A stretch of 64,000 nt of DNA. It comes from Streptomyces mesophilus (GTDB taxonomy: Bacteria; Actinomycetota; Actinomycetes; Streptomycetales; Streptomycetaceae). Under the pieces are notes generated by a model. The model searched no databases. It worked only from the letters and a program-made list of their open reading frames with translations, and had not been told where the DNA came from. This document shows positions 41,326 to 51,149 of this stretch, one piece after another. The translations under genes and the position numbers were made by a program. The stretch's first letter is position 1. Every line of letters starts with the position of its first letter. The stretch is taken from positions 1-64,000 of the forward strand of contig NZ_JAAKZW010000008.1 of the NCBI RefSeq assembly GCF_011044995.1, given 5' to 3'.

Positions 41326-41373
41326 CATACGAAAGGGGCTTGCGTACCTCGGTACGCAAGCCCCTTTCGTATG
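41326..41373. terminator. Terminator after relA (perfect 23-bp inverted repeat)
   Basis: Two perfect 23-nt arms (41326-41348 and 41351-41373; outer bases CATACGAAAGG/CCTTTCGTATG) flank TC. It serves relA and the convergent DUF349 gene, and is one of the longest hairpins in the window. Confidence 0.9.
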
Positions 41374-41390
41374 AAGAGGATTGAGGGCGA

Positions 41391-42623
41391 CTAGCCGCCG
41401 AACTCCTCAAGACCCTTGAGTGCCTGGTCGAGCAGCGCCTGACGGCCGTCCAGCTCGCGCTGGAGCTTGTCCGCCTTGGCGTTGTTGCCCGACGCACGGG
41501 CCGCCTCGACCTGGTCGCGGAGCTTGTCCACCGCGGCCTGCAGCTGACCGGTCAGACCCGCGGCACGTGCACGCGCCTCCGGGTTGCTCCGGCGCCACTC
41601 GGTCTCCTCGGCCTCCTGCAGCGCGCGCTCGACCGCGTGCATCCGGCCCTCGACCTTCGGGCGCGCGTCCCGCGGGACGTGGCCGATGGCCTCCCAGCGC
41701 TCGTTGATGGCGCGGAACGCGGCACGGGCCGACTTCAGCTCACCGATGGGCAGGAGCTTCTCGGCCTCGTCGGCCAGCTCCTCCTTGAGCTTGAGGTTCT
41801 CGCCCTGCTCCGCGTCCCGCTCGGCGAAGACCGAGCTGCGGGCCGAGAAGAACACGTCCTGGGCGCCGCGGAAGCGGTTCCACAGCTCGTCCTCGTGCTC
41901 GCGCTGCGCGCGGCCCGCGGCCTTCCACTCGGTCATCAGGTCGCGGTAGCGGGCCGCGGTCGGGCCCCAGTCCTGCGAGTTGGACAGCGACTCGGCCTCG
42001 GCGACCAGCTTCTCCTTGGCCTTACGGGCGTCCTCGCGCTGCGCGTCGAGGGCGGCGAAGTGGGCCTTGCGGCGCTTGGAGAAGGCGGAGCGCGCGTGCG
42101 AGAAGCGGTGCCACAGCTCGTCATCGGACTTGCGGTCCAGACGCGGCAGACCCTTCCAGGTGTCCACCAGGGCCCGCAGGCGCTCACCGGCATGGCGCCA
42201 CTGGTCGCTCTGGGCCAGCTCCTCGGCCTCGACGACCAGCGCCTCCTTGGAGTGCCGCGCCTCGTCGGTCTGCTTGGCCTTCTGTGCCTTGCGCTCCTCA
42301 CGGCGCGACTCGACCGACGCGACCAGCTTGTCCAGACGCTTGCCCAGGGCCTCGAGGTCGCCGACCGCATGCGCATCGGTGACCTGCTCGCGCAGGTGCT
42401 CGATGGCGGTCATGGCGTCCTTGGCCGACAGATCCGTCGTCTGCACCCGGCGCTCGAGGAGGCCGATCTCGACGACGAGACCGTCGTACTTGCGCTTGAA
42501 GTAGGCCAGCGCCTCGTCCGGAGAGCCTGCCTGCCACGATCCGACGACTCGTTCACCGCCGTCGGCCGTACGCACGTACACGGTCCCCGCCTCGTCGACG
42601 CGTCCCCACGGGTCGCTGCTCAC
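41391..42623 (-). CDS. DUF349-repeat coiled-coil protein
   Basis: A 410-residue, highly charged helical protein with at least three DUF349 repeats. Each shows a W-centred pattern such as QWRHAGERLRALVDTWKGL, DWGPTAARYRDLMTEWKAAG and ELKSARAAFRAINERWEAIG, followed by DELWHRF or DELWNRFR. DUF349 proteins bind RNA or ribosomal partners in a few studied cases; the role here is unknown. The C-terminus is a further coiled coil. The GTG start has a strong GGAGGAGG upstream; the longer in-frame extension has no ribosome binding site. It is next to relA, as in other actinobacteria. Confidence 0.88.
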   Translation of the reverse strand: MSSDPWGRVDEAGTVYVRTADGGERVVGSWQAGSPDEALAYFKRKYDGLVVEIGLLERRVQTTDLSAKDAMTAIEHLREQVTDAHAVGDLEALGKRLDKLVASVESRREERKAQKAKQTDEARHSKEALVVEAEELAQSDQWRHAGERLRALVDTWKGLPRLDRKSDDELWHRFSHARSAFSKRRKAHFAALDAQREDARKAKEKLVAEAESLSNSQDWGPTAARYRDLMTEWKAAGRAQREHEDELWNRFRGAQDVFFSARSSVFAERDAEQGENLKLKEELADEAEKLLPIGELKSARAAFRAINERWEAIGHVPRDARPKVEGRMHAVERALQEAEETEWRRSNPEARARAAGLTGQLQAAVDKLRDQVEAARASGNNAKADKLQRELDGRQALLDQALKGLEEFGG

Positions 42624-42776
42624 AGCGCCTCCTCCACATGATGCGCTCGCGGGCACTCGGCCCGGGGCATCGTCCACAGTTTCCTCAGGGCAGCCGCACA
42701 CAGCGCCCTGCACAACGCCAACATAGGCGACGAGCAGGGCGGCTGTCCGCATCCAGCGCTACAGAATCCCCGGCGA

Positions 42777-43562
42777 TCAGCTCTTCTTTACCGTCGCCTT
42801 TTCCAGCGTGACGGCCTTCTTCGGGGCACCGTCGCCCGGGCTCTGGCCGCCCTCGGCGACACCGGCCTTGCCGACCGTCTCGACGATCTCGAGACCGCCC
42901 TTGTCCATCTCGCCGAACGGGGTGTACGCGGGCGGCAGCTTGGAGTCCTTGTAGACCAGGAAGAACTGGCTGCCGCCGGTGTTCGGGCCCGCGTTGGCCA
43001 TCGCGACCGTGCCGGCCGGGTACGTCACCGAACCGTCGGCGCCCGGCTTGCCGAGACCGTCGAGGTTCTCGTCGGGGATCGAGTAGCCGGGGCCGCCCGC
43101 GCCGGTGCCCTGGGGGTCGCCGCACTGCAGGACGTAGATGCCCTGGGTGGTGAGGCGGTGGCACTTCGTGCCGTCGAAGTACCCCTTGTCGGCGAGGTGC
43201 TTGAACGAGTTGACGGTCTGGGGCGTCTTCGCCGCGTCCATCGCGATGGAGATGTCACCCTCGTTGGTCTTGATGTCGAAGGTGTACTTCGCCTTCTTGT
43301 CGATGGCCATCTTCGGGGCCGGCGACTCCGTGGGCGTGGGCGTGGGGGAGGGGGTGGAGCCGGACGTGACGTCCTTCTTGTCGTCGCCCTTGAACGCTCC
43401 GGCCGCCCAGGCGCCGCCGCCCGCCGCGAGCACCACCACGAGGGTGGTCGCGATGATCGCGTTGCGCTGCTTTGCCTTGCGCCGTGCCGACTCGCGCCGC
43501 TGCTGCTGACGCAGGAACTTCTCCCGCGCGAGCTGCTTCCGCCGCTGTTCGTTGCTGACCAC
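42777..43562 (-). CDS. Membrane-anchored cyclophilin-type peptidyl-prolyl isomerase
   Basis: A 261-residue PPIase. A basic cytoplasmic start (EQRRKQLAREKFLRQQQRRE) is followed by a membrane anchor (AIIATTLVVVLAAGGGAWAAGAF), a Ser/Thr/Pro-rich linker, and the cyclophilin domain from about residue 88 (YTFDIKTNEGDISIAMD, TVNSFKHLADKGYFDGTKCHRL, GSQFFLVYKDS). The catalytic arginine of typical cyclophilins (FHRV) is replaced by CHRL, which keeps the arginine. It would fold exported proteins at the outer face of the membrane. GTG start with GAGGAGA upstream. Confidence 0.92.
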   Translation of the reverse strand: MVSNEQRRKQLAREKFLRQQQRRESARRKAKQRNAIIATTLVVVLAAGGGAWAAGAFKGDDKKDVTSGSTPSPTPTPTESPAPKMAIDKKAKYTFDIKTNEGDISIAMDAAKTPQTVNSFKHLADKGYFDGTKCHRLTTQGIYVLQCGDPQGTGAGGPGYSIPDENLDGLGKPGADGSVTYPAGTVAMANAGPNTGGSQFFLVYKDSKLPPAYTPFGEMDKGGLEIVETVGKAGVAEGGQSPGDGAPKKAVTLEKATVKKS

Positions 43563-43774
43563 CGGGTCTCTCCTCGTACGTGTTGATCTGCCAGTCCGAA
43601 GCCTGCCCGTACCGTATACGGGTTCGCTGTGAGCCGAGCCGCGCCGGTACGCTTTGATCCGCAGCCGTTGTACGGCGTTGACCTGCGGCTGCTGGAATCA
43701 TCCGGATTCTTCGGAATTCTGGTTTCTTTCCGCAGCTTTCCGCTTCTTCCGTCGGACCGAAGGTAAGGACGATC

Positions 43775-44482
43775 GTGCTGATTGCCGGGTTCCCCGCAGG
43801 GGCCTGGGGGACCAACTGCTACTTGGTCGCCCCCGCCGCAGGCGAGGAGTGCGTGATCATCGACCCGGGCCACCAGGCCACCGAAGGGGTCGAGGAAGCG
43901 CTGAAGAAGCATCGGCTCAAGCCCGTCGCCGTCGTTCTCACCCATGGCCACATCGACCATGTCGCCTCGGTCGTCCCGGTGTGCGGAGCCCATGACGTAC
44001 CGGCCTGGATCCACCCCGAGGACCGCTACATGATGAGCGATCCCGAGAAGGCGCTCGGCCGCTCGATCGGGATGCCGCTGATGGGCGAGCTGACCGTGGG
44101 GGAGCCCGACGACGTCAAGGAGCTGGCCGACGGCGCCACCCTGGACCTCGCGGGCCTGGAGTTCTCCGTCGCGCATGCCCCCGGGCATACGAAGGGGTCG
44201 GTGACCTTCAGGATGCCCGAGGCCTCCGACATTCCGTCGGTGTTCTTCTCGGGCGACCTGCTGTTCGCCGGCTCCATCGGGCGCACGGATCTGCCGGGCG
44301 GCGACATGGACGACATGCTCGCCTCCCTGGAGCGGGTCTGCCTGCCCCTGGACGACTCCACCGTGGTCCTGTCCGGCCACGGCTCCCAGACGACCATCGG
44401 CCAGGAGCGCGCCACCAACCCGTATCTGCGACAGGTGGCCGCCGGCTTCGGGAGCACGAATGCTCCCCGACGAGGAATGTGA
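43775..44482 (+). CDS. Glyoxalase II-like metallo-beta-lactamase-fold hydrolase
   Basis: A 235-residue zinc hydrolase. The metal motif is T-H57-G-H59-I-D61-H62 ([10 protein letters not shown]). Further ligands lie in [15 protein letters not shown] and LSGHGSQT. It belongs to the short glyoxalase II-like group common in bacteria. The substrate is uncertain (a thioester such as S-lactoyl- or mycothiol-related conjugates is inference). AAGGTAAGG precedes the GTG. The 3' end lies against hisS, a pairing conserved in actinobacteria. The gene is divergent from the cyclophilin gene. Confidence 0.88.
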   Translation: MLIAGFPAGAWGTNCYLVAPAAGEECVIIDPGHQATEGVEEALKKHRLKPVAVVLTHGHIDHVASVVPVCGAHDVPAWIHPEDRYMMSDPEKALGRSIGMPLMGELTVGEPDDVKELADGATLDLAGLEFSVAHAPGHTKGSVTFRMPEASDIPSVFFSGDLLFAGSIGRTDLPGGDMDDMLASLERVCLPLDDSTVVLSGHGSQTTIGQERATNPYLRQVAAGFGSTNAPRRGM

Positions 44483-44495
44483 CGAGAGTTTTCCC

Positions 44496-45758
44496 GTGAG
44501 CACTTTTCAGGCCCCCAAGGGCACGTACGACCTGCTTCCGCCGAACTCGGCGACCTATCTGGCGGTGCGCGAGGCCATCTCGGCGCCGCTGAAGAACTCC
44601 GGATACGGCTATGTCGAGACCCCCGGTTTTGAAGCCGTCGAACTGTTCGCGCGCGGTGTCGGCGAGTCCACCGACATCGTGACCAAGGAGATGTACGCCT
44701 TCGAGACCAAGGGCGGCGACAAGCTCGCGCTCCGTCCCGAGGGCACCGCGTCCGTGCTGCGCGCCGCCCTGGAGGCGAACCTGCACAAGGCCGGCAACCT
44801 GCCGGTCAAGCTCTGGTACTCGGGCTCGTACTACCGCTACGAGCGCCCGCAGAAGGGCCGTTACCGCCACTTCTCGCAGGTCGGTGCCGAGGCCATCGGT
44901 GCCGAGGACCCGGCGCTGGACGCCGAGTTGATCATCCTGGCCGACCAGGCGTACCGCTCGCTCGGGCTGCGGAACTTCCGCATCCTGCTCAACTCGCTCG
45001 GCGACAAGGAGTGCCGCCCGGTCTACCGGGCCGCGCTCCAGGAGTTCCTGCGCGGACTCGACCTCGACGAGGAGACGCTGCGCCGCGCGGAGATCAACCC
45101 GCTGCGGGTGCTCGACGACAAGCGCGCCGATGTGCAGAAGCAGCTCACGGGCGCGCCGTCGATGCCGGACTACCTCTGTGACGCGTGCACCGCTTACCAC
45201 AAGGAAGTACGGGAGCTCCTGGACGCCGCCGGAGTGGTGTACGAGGACGACGCGAAGCTGGTGCGCGGCCTCGACTACTACACCCGCACCACCTTCGAGT
45301 TCGTGCACGACGGTCTCGGCTCGCAGTCCGCGGTGGGCGGCGGCGGTCGCTACGACGGTCTGTCCGAGATGATCGGCGGCCCCTCGCTGCCGTCCGTCGG
45401 CTGGGCGCTCGGCGTGGACCGTACGGTGCTCGCCCTGGAGGCGGAGGGCGTCGATCTCGAACTGCCCGCCACCACCAGCGTGTTCGCGGTGCCGCTCGGC
45501 GAGGAGGCACGGCGGGTGCTGTTCGGCAAGGTCACGGAGCTGCGCAAGGCCGGGATCGCCACGGACTTCTCGTACGGCGGCAAGGGTCTCAAGGGCGCGA
45601 TGAAGAACGCCAACCGTTCTGGTGCGCGCTTCACGCTCGTCGCCGGTGAGCGGGATCTCGCCGACGGTGTCGTCCAGCTCAAGGACATGGAGTCGGGCGA
45701 GCAGGGCCCGGTCGCGCTCGACGCGGTCCTGGAGACGCTGAAGGCCAAGCTCGGCTGA
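44496..45758 (+). CDS. hisS: Histidine-tRNA ligase
   Basis: Class II synthetase charging tRNA-His. The 420 residues begin [13 protein letters not shown] and contain motif 1, motif 2 ([21 protein letters not shown]), the histidine-specific [15 protein letters not shown] and GGGGRYDGL, motif 3 ([15 protein letters not shown]), and the C-terminal anticodon-binding domain. LALRPEGTA is also present. The GTG at 44496 gives the usual start; an ATG at 44460, overlapping the preceding gene, would add 12 residues. The terminator follows closely. Confidence 0.97.
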   Translation: MSTFQAPKGTYDLLPPNSATYLAVREAISAPLKNSGYGYVETPGFEAVELFARGVGESTDIVTKEMYAFETKGGDKLALRPEGTASVLRAALEANLHKAGNLPVKLWYSGSYYRYERPQKGRYRHFSQVGAEAIGAEDPALDAELIILADQAYRSLGLRNFRILLNSLGDKECRPVYRAALQEFLRGLDLDEETLRRAEINPLRVLDDKRADVQKQLTGAPSMPDYLCDACTAYHKEVRELLDAAGVVYEDDAKLVRGLDYYTRTTFEFVHDGLGSQSAVGGGGRYDGLSEMIGGPSLPSVGWALGVDRTVLALEAEGVDLELPATTSVFAVPLGEEARRVLFGKVTELRKAGIATDFSYGGKGLKGAMKNANRSGARFTLVAGERDLADGVVQLKDMESGEQGPVALDAVLETLKAKLG

Positions 45759-45774
45759 TCGCAGTCGTGCGGTG

Positions 45775-45804
45775 AAGGCCCCGGAGGTGCGCCTCCGGGG
45801 CCTT
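45775..45804. terminator. Terminator after hisS
   Basis: AAGGCCCCGGAGG and CCTCCGGGGCCTT form a perfect 13-bp stem with the tetraloop TGCG. It is shared with the convergent response-regulator gene. Confidence 0.88.
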
Positions 45805-45830
45805 CCTCATGCCTCCGTCAGGCCGAGCCC

Positions 45831-46457
45831 TCACGCCTCCAGCAGCCCGAGGCGCATGGCGCTCGTCACCGCCGAAGTCCGGTCGTCGACGCCCAACTTG
45901 CCGAAGGTGCGCAGCAGATGGGTCTTCACCGTGGACTCGCCGATGTGCAGCCGACGCCCGATCTCCGCATTGGTGCACCCTTCGGCGACCAGTCGCAGCA
46001 CCGCGGTCTCCCGCTCGGACAGCCGCGGCCGCTCGGGCCGGGTGCGCAGCTGGTCGACCAGGCGGGCCGCGACCGAGGGCGCGAGCACCGTCTCGCCGCG
46101 CGCCGCGGCCCGTACCGCGTCGGCGAGTTCACCACGCGCCAGGTCCTTGAGGAGATAGCCGGCCGCGCCCGCCTCGACCGCCCGGAGGATGTCGCGGTCC
46201 GTCTCGTACGTGGTGAGGACGATGATCCGGCAGGTCAGTCCGGCGGCCGCCATCCGCTCGATGGACTCGACGCCCCCACCGCCCGGCATGCGCAGATCCA
46301 TCAGGACGATGTCGGGGGAGAGCCGGGCGGTGAGCGCCTCCGCCTGCGGGCCGCTGGAGGCCTCGGCCACGACGTCCAGATCGGGTTCGGCGCTGAGCAT
46401 GGCGCGCAGGCCCTCGCGTACCACCGGATGGTCGTCGGCCAGCAGGATACGGATCAT
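45831..46457 (-). CDS. NarL/LuxR-family response regulator
   Basis: Two-component DNA-binding regulator, 208 residues. The receiver domain has the acidic pocket D8-D9, phosphoacceptor D54 (IVLMDLRMPG), the conserved T in VLTTYE and K in LLKDL. The C-terminal LuxR HTH is LSERETAVLRLVAEGCTNAEIG, split by the turn, and TVKTHLLRTFGKL. The ATG overlaps the histidine kinase stop by 4 bp. It is the last gene of the ABC-transporter/two-component operon and probably controls that operon. Confidence 0.95.
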   Translation of the reverse strand: MIRILLADDHPVVREGLRAMLSAEPDLDVVAEASSGPQAEALTARLSPDIVLMDLRMPGGGGVESIERMAAAGLTCRIIVLTTYETDRDILRAVEAGAAGYLLKDLARGELADAVRAAARGETVLAPSVAARLVDQLRTRPERPRLSERETAVLRLVAEGCTNAEIGRRLHIGESTVKTHLLRTFGKLGVDDRTSAVTSAMRLGLLEA

Positions 46458-47680
46458 CCGGTGCTCCTCGCGGGCCGGGGCAGTGGCAGTCGTACGGTCA
46501 CGGTGGTGCCCTCGCCGGGCCGGCCACTGACCTCGGCGGTGCCCTGCACCTCCCGGGCCCTGGCACGCAGGCCGCGCAGCCCGTAGCCCTCGTCGAGGGC
46601 GGTGAAGCCGCACCCCGTGTCCCGTATCGACAGCACCAACCACTCCTCGCCATAGCTCAGGCATACGGTCGCGTCGGCGTCCGGACCTGCGTGTTTCCGT
46701 ACATTCGCGAGCGCCTCCTGACAGGAGCGCAGGGCCACGACCTCGAGCCCGGGGGACAGGTCGCGCGCGGTGCCCGTGACGGTCAGGGTCGCGTGGTGGC
46801 GGTCCGCGAGCCGGCGCAGGGCGTCCGCCAGGGAACCGTCGTCGAGGTCGGCGGGCGCGCGGCCCGCCACCAGGGCGCGGGCCTCGGCGAGGTTCTGCCG
46901 TGCGGTCTGTTCCATCAGGGCCAAGTGCCGCCGCGCGCCCGGCAGATCGTGCTCCAGCTCGGAGTCCACGGCCTGGACCAGCATCAGGAGGCTGGTGAAG
47001 CCCTGGGCGAGGGTGTCGTGGATCTCGCGGGACATCCGCTCGCGTTCGGCGAGCGCGCCCCGTTCCGCCGAGAGCTTGGCGATCTCCTCGCGGCTCGCGT
47101 CCAACTCGGCGATCAGCACGCCCCGTTCCTTGCTCTGCTCGATCACCTTGATGATCCAGCTGCCGAAGACGAGCGAGAAGACCAGGGTCACGATCCCCGA
47201 CACCCCGTTGAAGTACACCAGCCCGGCTTCCGGCCGCCAGATCGCTGCCCAGCCCACGATGGGAAGGATGTTGATCAGCGCGACGGTGATCATCGCCTGC
47301 CGGTACCGCAGCACCATGAAGCACTGCGGTACGAGAGCGAAGGTCGCCAGACGGCTCTCCGGCAGCATCCAGGTCGTCGCGGTGAAGAGCGCGGTGGCCA
47401 CGACCACGTAGCGCATCGCGGCGCGTTCGTCCTCGCCGTCCGTGTGCATTGCGGGCCGGCCGCGCCACAGATACCAGGGCACGAGCAGGACGAACAGGCC
47501 GCACGCGGTGAGCTGTACGGCGAGCGGGGCGGGGAACGTGCCACCGACCACGAACAGGACGGTCCCCACCCACACCACCGCGAAGTAGGCGTCCCAGCCG
47601 AGCCAGACCCGGCTGTGGACGTCCACGTCGATCTCGCGCGGTCCGGCCGGTCCGTTCAGCCGTCGCGCCGGCTCTTCCAC
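46454..47680 (-). CDS. Sensor histidine kinase (HisKA_3 type)
   Basis: A 408-residue membrane kinase. Five or six hydrophobic segments (residues about 31-180) have no large extracellular domain, so it probably senses a membrane signal (the DesK/LiaS style). After a short coiled coil comes the phosphorylated histidine H221 (SREIHDTLAQG), then the ATPase domain with the N box (CQEALANVRKHAG) and G boxes (RDTGCGF, GYGLRGLRARA). The start is a GTG with GGGAA upstream; it overlaps the end of the permease gene by 25 bp. Confidence 0.93.
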   Translation of the reverse strand: MEEPARRLNGPAGPREIDVDVHSRVWLGWDAYFAVVWVGTVLFVVGGTFPAPLAVQLTACGLFVLLVPWYLWRGRPAMHTDGEDERAAMRYVVVATALFTATTWMLPESRLATFALVPQCFMVLRYRQAMITVALINILPIVGWAAIWRPEAGLVYFNGVSGIVTLVFSLVFGSWIIKVIEQSKERGVLIAELDASREEIAKLSAERGALAERERMSREIHDTLAQGFTSLLMLVQAVDSELEHDLPGARRHLALMEQTARQNLAEARALVAGRAPADLDDGSLADALRRLADRHHATLTVTGTARDLSPGLEVVALRSCQEALANVRKHAGPDADATVCLSYGEEWLVLSIRDTGCGFTALDEGYGLRGLRARAREVQGTAEVSGRPGEGTTVTVRLPLPRPARSTG

Positions 47681-48498
47681 CGGAAGGTTCCCAGGCACAG
47701 CAGCAATCCTCCGATGCACCAGGCGCCGAGCACCAGGGCGATGCGCCCGTACTCCCAACTGTCCGTCATCTCAAGGACCTTGGCGGACTCCGGCAGGAAC
47801 ACCCCGCGCAGACCCTGGCACATCCACTTGAGCGGGAACAGTGCGCCGAGGTTCAGCATCCAGTCCGGCAGCGTGTCGATCGCGATGTAGACACCGGAGA
47901 TGAACTGCAGGACCAGGAAGGGCAGCACGACCACGGAGGTGGCGCTGCGGCCGGACTTCGGCACGCTGCTGATCGCGATGCCGAGCAGGGCGCAGCCGGT
48001 GAGCCCGAGCAGGAACACCCAGCCGAAGGTGAGCCAGGCCGTCGTGTCACCGGGCAGGTCCACGTCGTAGAAGACCGTCCCGACGATCAGCAGCGCGATC
48101 GTCTCCAGGACTCCCGTGACGAGCACCAGCCAGATCTTGCCGAGGAAGTACACGCTCGGCGGCATGGGGGTGCCGCTCAGCCGGCGCAGCACCTTCTCGT
48201 CGCGTTCGATCGCGATCGAGATGCCGAGGGACTGGAAGCTGGTCGACATGATGCCCGCGGCGATCATCGCCGGTACGTAGAGCTGCGAGGCGGTGATGCC
48301 GGCGCCCTGGACGTCGTCGCTGAAGATCGACGCGAACAGGAAGAGGAACACGATCGGGAACGCGAAGGTGAACACCACCTGCTCGCGCTGGCGGAAGAAC
48401 TGCCGTAATTCCAGGGCACCTTGGTGCAGTCCGAGGTTCCAGACCCCGGGCAGTCGCTCGCCGGTGGCCTTACGGGTGGGTGCGGCCGTGGTCGTCAT
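47656..48498 (-). CDS. ABC-2 type transporter permease with a TTA codon
   Basis: A 280-residue integral membrane subunit of the drug/lipid exporter class (NatB/DrrB-like). Six hydrophobic segments alternate with the family features FFRQREQVVFTFAFPIVFLFLF, RRLSGTPMPPSVYFLGK and LPDWMLNLGALFPLKWMCQGLR. Leu31 (GALELRQFF) is encoded by TTA (48406-48408), making translation bldA-dependent in Streptomyces. The ATG overlaps the ATPase stop. It pairs with the upstream ATPase, and the linked kinase and regulator suggest export in response to membrane-active compounds (inference). Confidence 0.92.
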   Translation of the reverse strand: MTTTAAPTRKATGERLPGVWNLGLHQGALELRQFFRQREQVVFTFAFPIVFLFLFASIFSDDVQGAGITASQLYVPAMIAAGIMSTSFQSLGISIAIERDEKVLRRLSGTPMPPSVYFLGKIWLVLVTGVLETIALLIVGTVFYDVDLPGDTTAWLTFGWVFLLGLTGCALLGIAISSVPKSGRSATSVVVLPFLVLQFISGVYIAIDTLPDWMLNLGALFPLKWMCQGLRGVFLPESAKVLEMTDSWEYGRIALVLGAWCIGGLLLCLGTFRWKSRRDG

Positions 48499-49361
48499 CG
48501 CGCGCTCTCCTGTCCGGTCAGCCGGAGGTAGACGTCCTCGAGGGTGGGGCGGCTGATCCGCAGCCCGGGGATCTCGCCGTCGAAGCGCCCGGTGAGTTCC
48601 GCGACGGTGCGGGTGGGCGTCCCGGTCCGCTCGCTGCGCGGTGAACCGTCCGCCTCGGTCCACTCGACGGTGGCCTCGCCGCTGTGCGCCTGCCGCAGAG
48701 CCACCGGTGTGCCTTCCGCGGCGATCCGTCCGCCCGTGATGATCGCGAGCCGGTCGGCGAGCGCCTCGGCCTCTTCCAGGTAGTGGGTGGTGAGCAGGAT
48801 CGTGGTGCCCTCGGCCGCGAGCTGCCGGATCAGTCCCCAGAACTGCCTGCGGGCCGCCGGATCGAACCCGGTCGTCGGCTCGTCGAGGAGCAGCAGCTCG
48901 GGGCCGCCGATCACGCCGAGCGCGACATCGAGCCGGCGCCGCTGACCGCCGGAGAGCGCCTTGATCCGGCTGCCGGCCTTCTCTTCCAGGCCGACCAGGG
49001 CGATGACCTCATCGGGGTTCCGGGGCCTCGGGTAGTAGCGGGCGAAATGCTCCACTGTCTCCCGTACCGTCAACTCGGCGGGCGCCGACTCGTCCTGCCA
49101 GACGATGCCGACCTTGGCCCGCCAGGCGCGCGAGCTCCTCGACGGATCGCTGCCGAGCACCTCGACCTCGCCGGCGTCGCGGGTGCGGTGGCCCTGGAGG
49201 ATCTCCACGGTGGTGGACTTGCCGGCGCCGTTGGGGCCGAGCAGGCCGAAGACCTCCCCGGTCCGTATCGACAGATCGATACCGGCGACCGCATCGACGT
49301 CTCCGTAGCGCTTGCGCAACCCGGCGGTCCGGACCGCGAGTTCGGTGGTGGTTGTCGTCAT
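48495..49361 (-). CDS. ABC transporter ATP-binding protein
   Basis: A 288-residue ATPase with Walker A GPNGAGKST (42-50), Q-loop IVWQDE, signature LSGGQRRRLDVALG, Walker B LLLLDEP and H-loop TTHYLEEAE. The C-terminal DrrA-type extension (TRTVAELTGRFDGEIPGLRI) places it with exporters. First gene of a four-gene minus-strand operon (ATPase, permease, kinase, regulator) with 4-bp or larger overlaps throughout. It is divergent from the VKOR gene; a GACGCT box 7 nt before the ATG may be its promoter. Confidence 0.94.
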   Translation of the reverse strand: MTTTTTELAVRTAGLRKRYGDVDAVAGIDLSIRTGEVFGLLGPNGAGKSTTVEILQGHRTRDAGEVEVLGSDPSRSSRAWRAKVGIVWQDESAPAELTVRETVEHFARYYPRPRNPDEVIALVGLEEKAGSRIKALSGGQRRRLDVALGVIGGPELLLLDEPTTGFDPAARRQFWGLIRQLAAEGTTILLTTHYLEEAEALADRLAIITGGRIAAEGTPVALRQAHSGEATVEWTEADGSPRSERTGTPTRTVAELTGRFDGEIPGLRISRPTLEDVYLRLTGQESAR

Positions 49362-49498
49362 GTCACTCAGCGTCGCCGCGGGCCGAACGCTCCGGCACCA
49401 CCGTCCGTACCGGCCCGTGTCCACCGAATGACGGACACCAAGGTTCGTACGGCACAATGACCCCACCGCAGACTCCCGAAAGTGATGGAAACGGTGCG

Positions 49499-50143
49499 AT
49501 GAGCAAGACGACCACGGAACGCGACAGCGCCATCGACGAGGGTCCGCGGCCCGCACCGGCCGGAGAGGGCGTCGGCGGCAGCCGTGCCTACGCGATCCTC
49601 CTTGTGATCACCGGCCTCGCCGGACTGCTCGCCTCCTGGGTGATCACCCTCGACAAGTTCAAGCTCCTCGAGGACCCGAACTTCACCCCGGCCTGCAGCC
49701 TCAACCCCGTGGTGTCCTGCGGCAACATCATGAAGAGCGACCAGGCCTCGGCCTTCGGGTTCCCCAACCCGATGCTCGGCCTGGTCACGTACGCGATCAT
49801 CGTCTGTGTCGGCGTGAGCCTGCTCGCCCGCGCCCGCTTCCCGCGCTGGTACTGGCTGACGATGAACGCCGGGATGCTCTTCGGTGTCGGGTTCTGCACC
49901 TGGCTGATGTACCAGTCCCTGTACAACATCAACTCGCTGTGCCTGTGGTGCTGCCTGGCCTGGGTCGCCACGATCACCATGTTCTGGTACACGACCTCGC
50001 ACAACGTCCGGCACGGCCTGCTGCCCGCGCCGCGCGGTCTGCGCGGCTTCCTCGACGAGTTCACCTGGGTGCTGCCGGTGATGCACATCGGCATCATCGG
50101 CATGCTGATCCTGACCCGCTGGTGGGACTTCTGGACCAGCTGA
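49499..50143 (+). CDS. Vitamin K epoxide reductase-like protein (VKOR)
   Basis: Membrane quinone reductase that reoxidises DsbA-like proteins. The 214 residues contain the four hallmark cysteines: a loop pair C66 and C74 (TPACSLNPVVSCG) and the active CxxC C148-C151 (NSLCLWCC) in the fourth helix. There is no fused thioredoxin domain. Four to five membrane helices are present. The ATG at 49499 is chosen by analogy (MSKTTTERD); the in-frame ATG at 49457 would add 14 residues. Its cognate extracytoplasmic DsbA is not adjacent. Confidence 0.92.
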   Translation: MSKTTTERDSAIDEGPRPAPAGEGVGGSRAYAILLVITGLAGLLASWVITLDKFKLLEDPNFTPACSLNPVVSCGNIMKSDQASAFGFPNPMLGLVTYAIIVCVGVSLLARARFPRWYWLTMNAGMLFGVGFCTWLMYQSLYNINSLCLWCCLAWVATITMFWYTTSHNVRHGLLPAPRGLRGFLDEFTWVLPVMHIGIIGMLILTRWWDFWTS

Positions 50144-50174
50144 GCGTCCTGGTCAGGCCGGCGCCAGTACCTGG

Positions 50175-51149
<975 letters not shown>

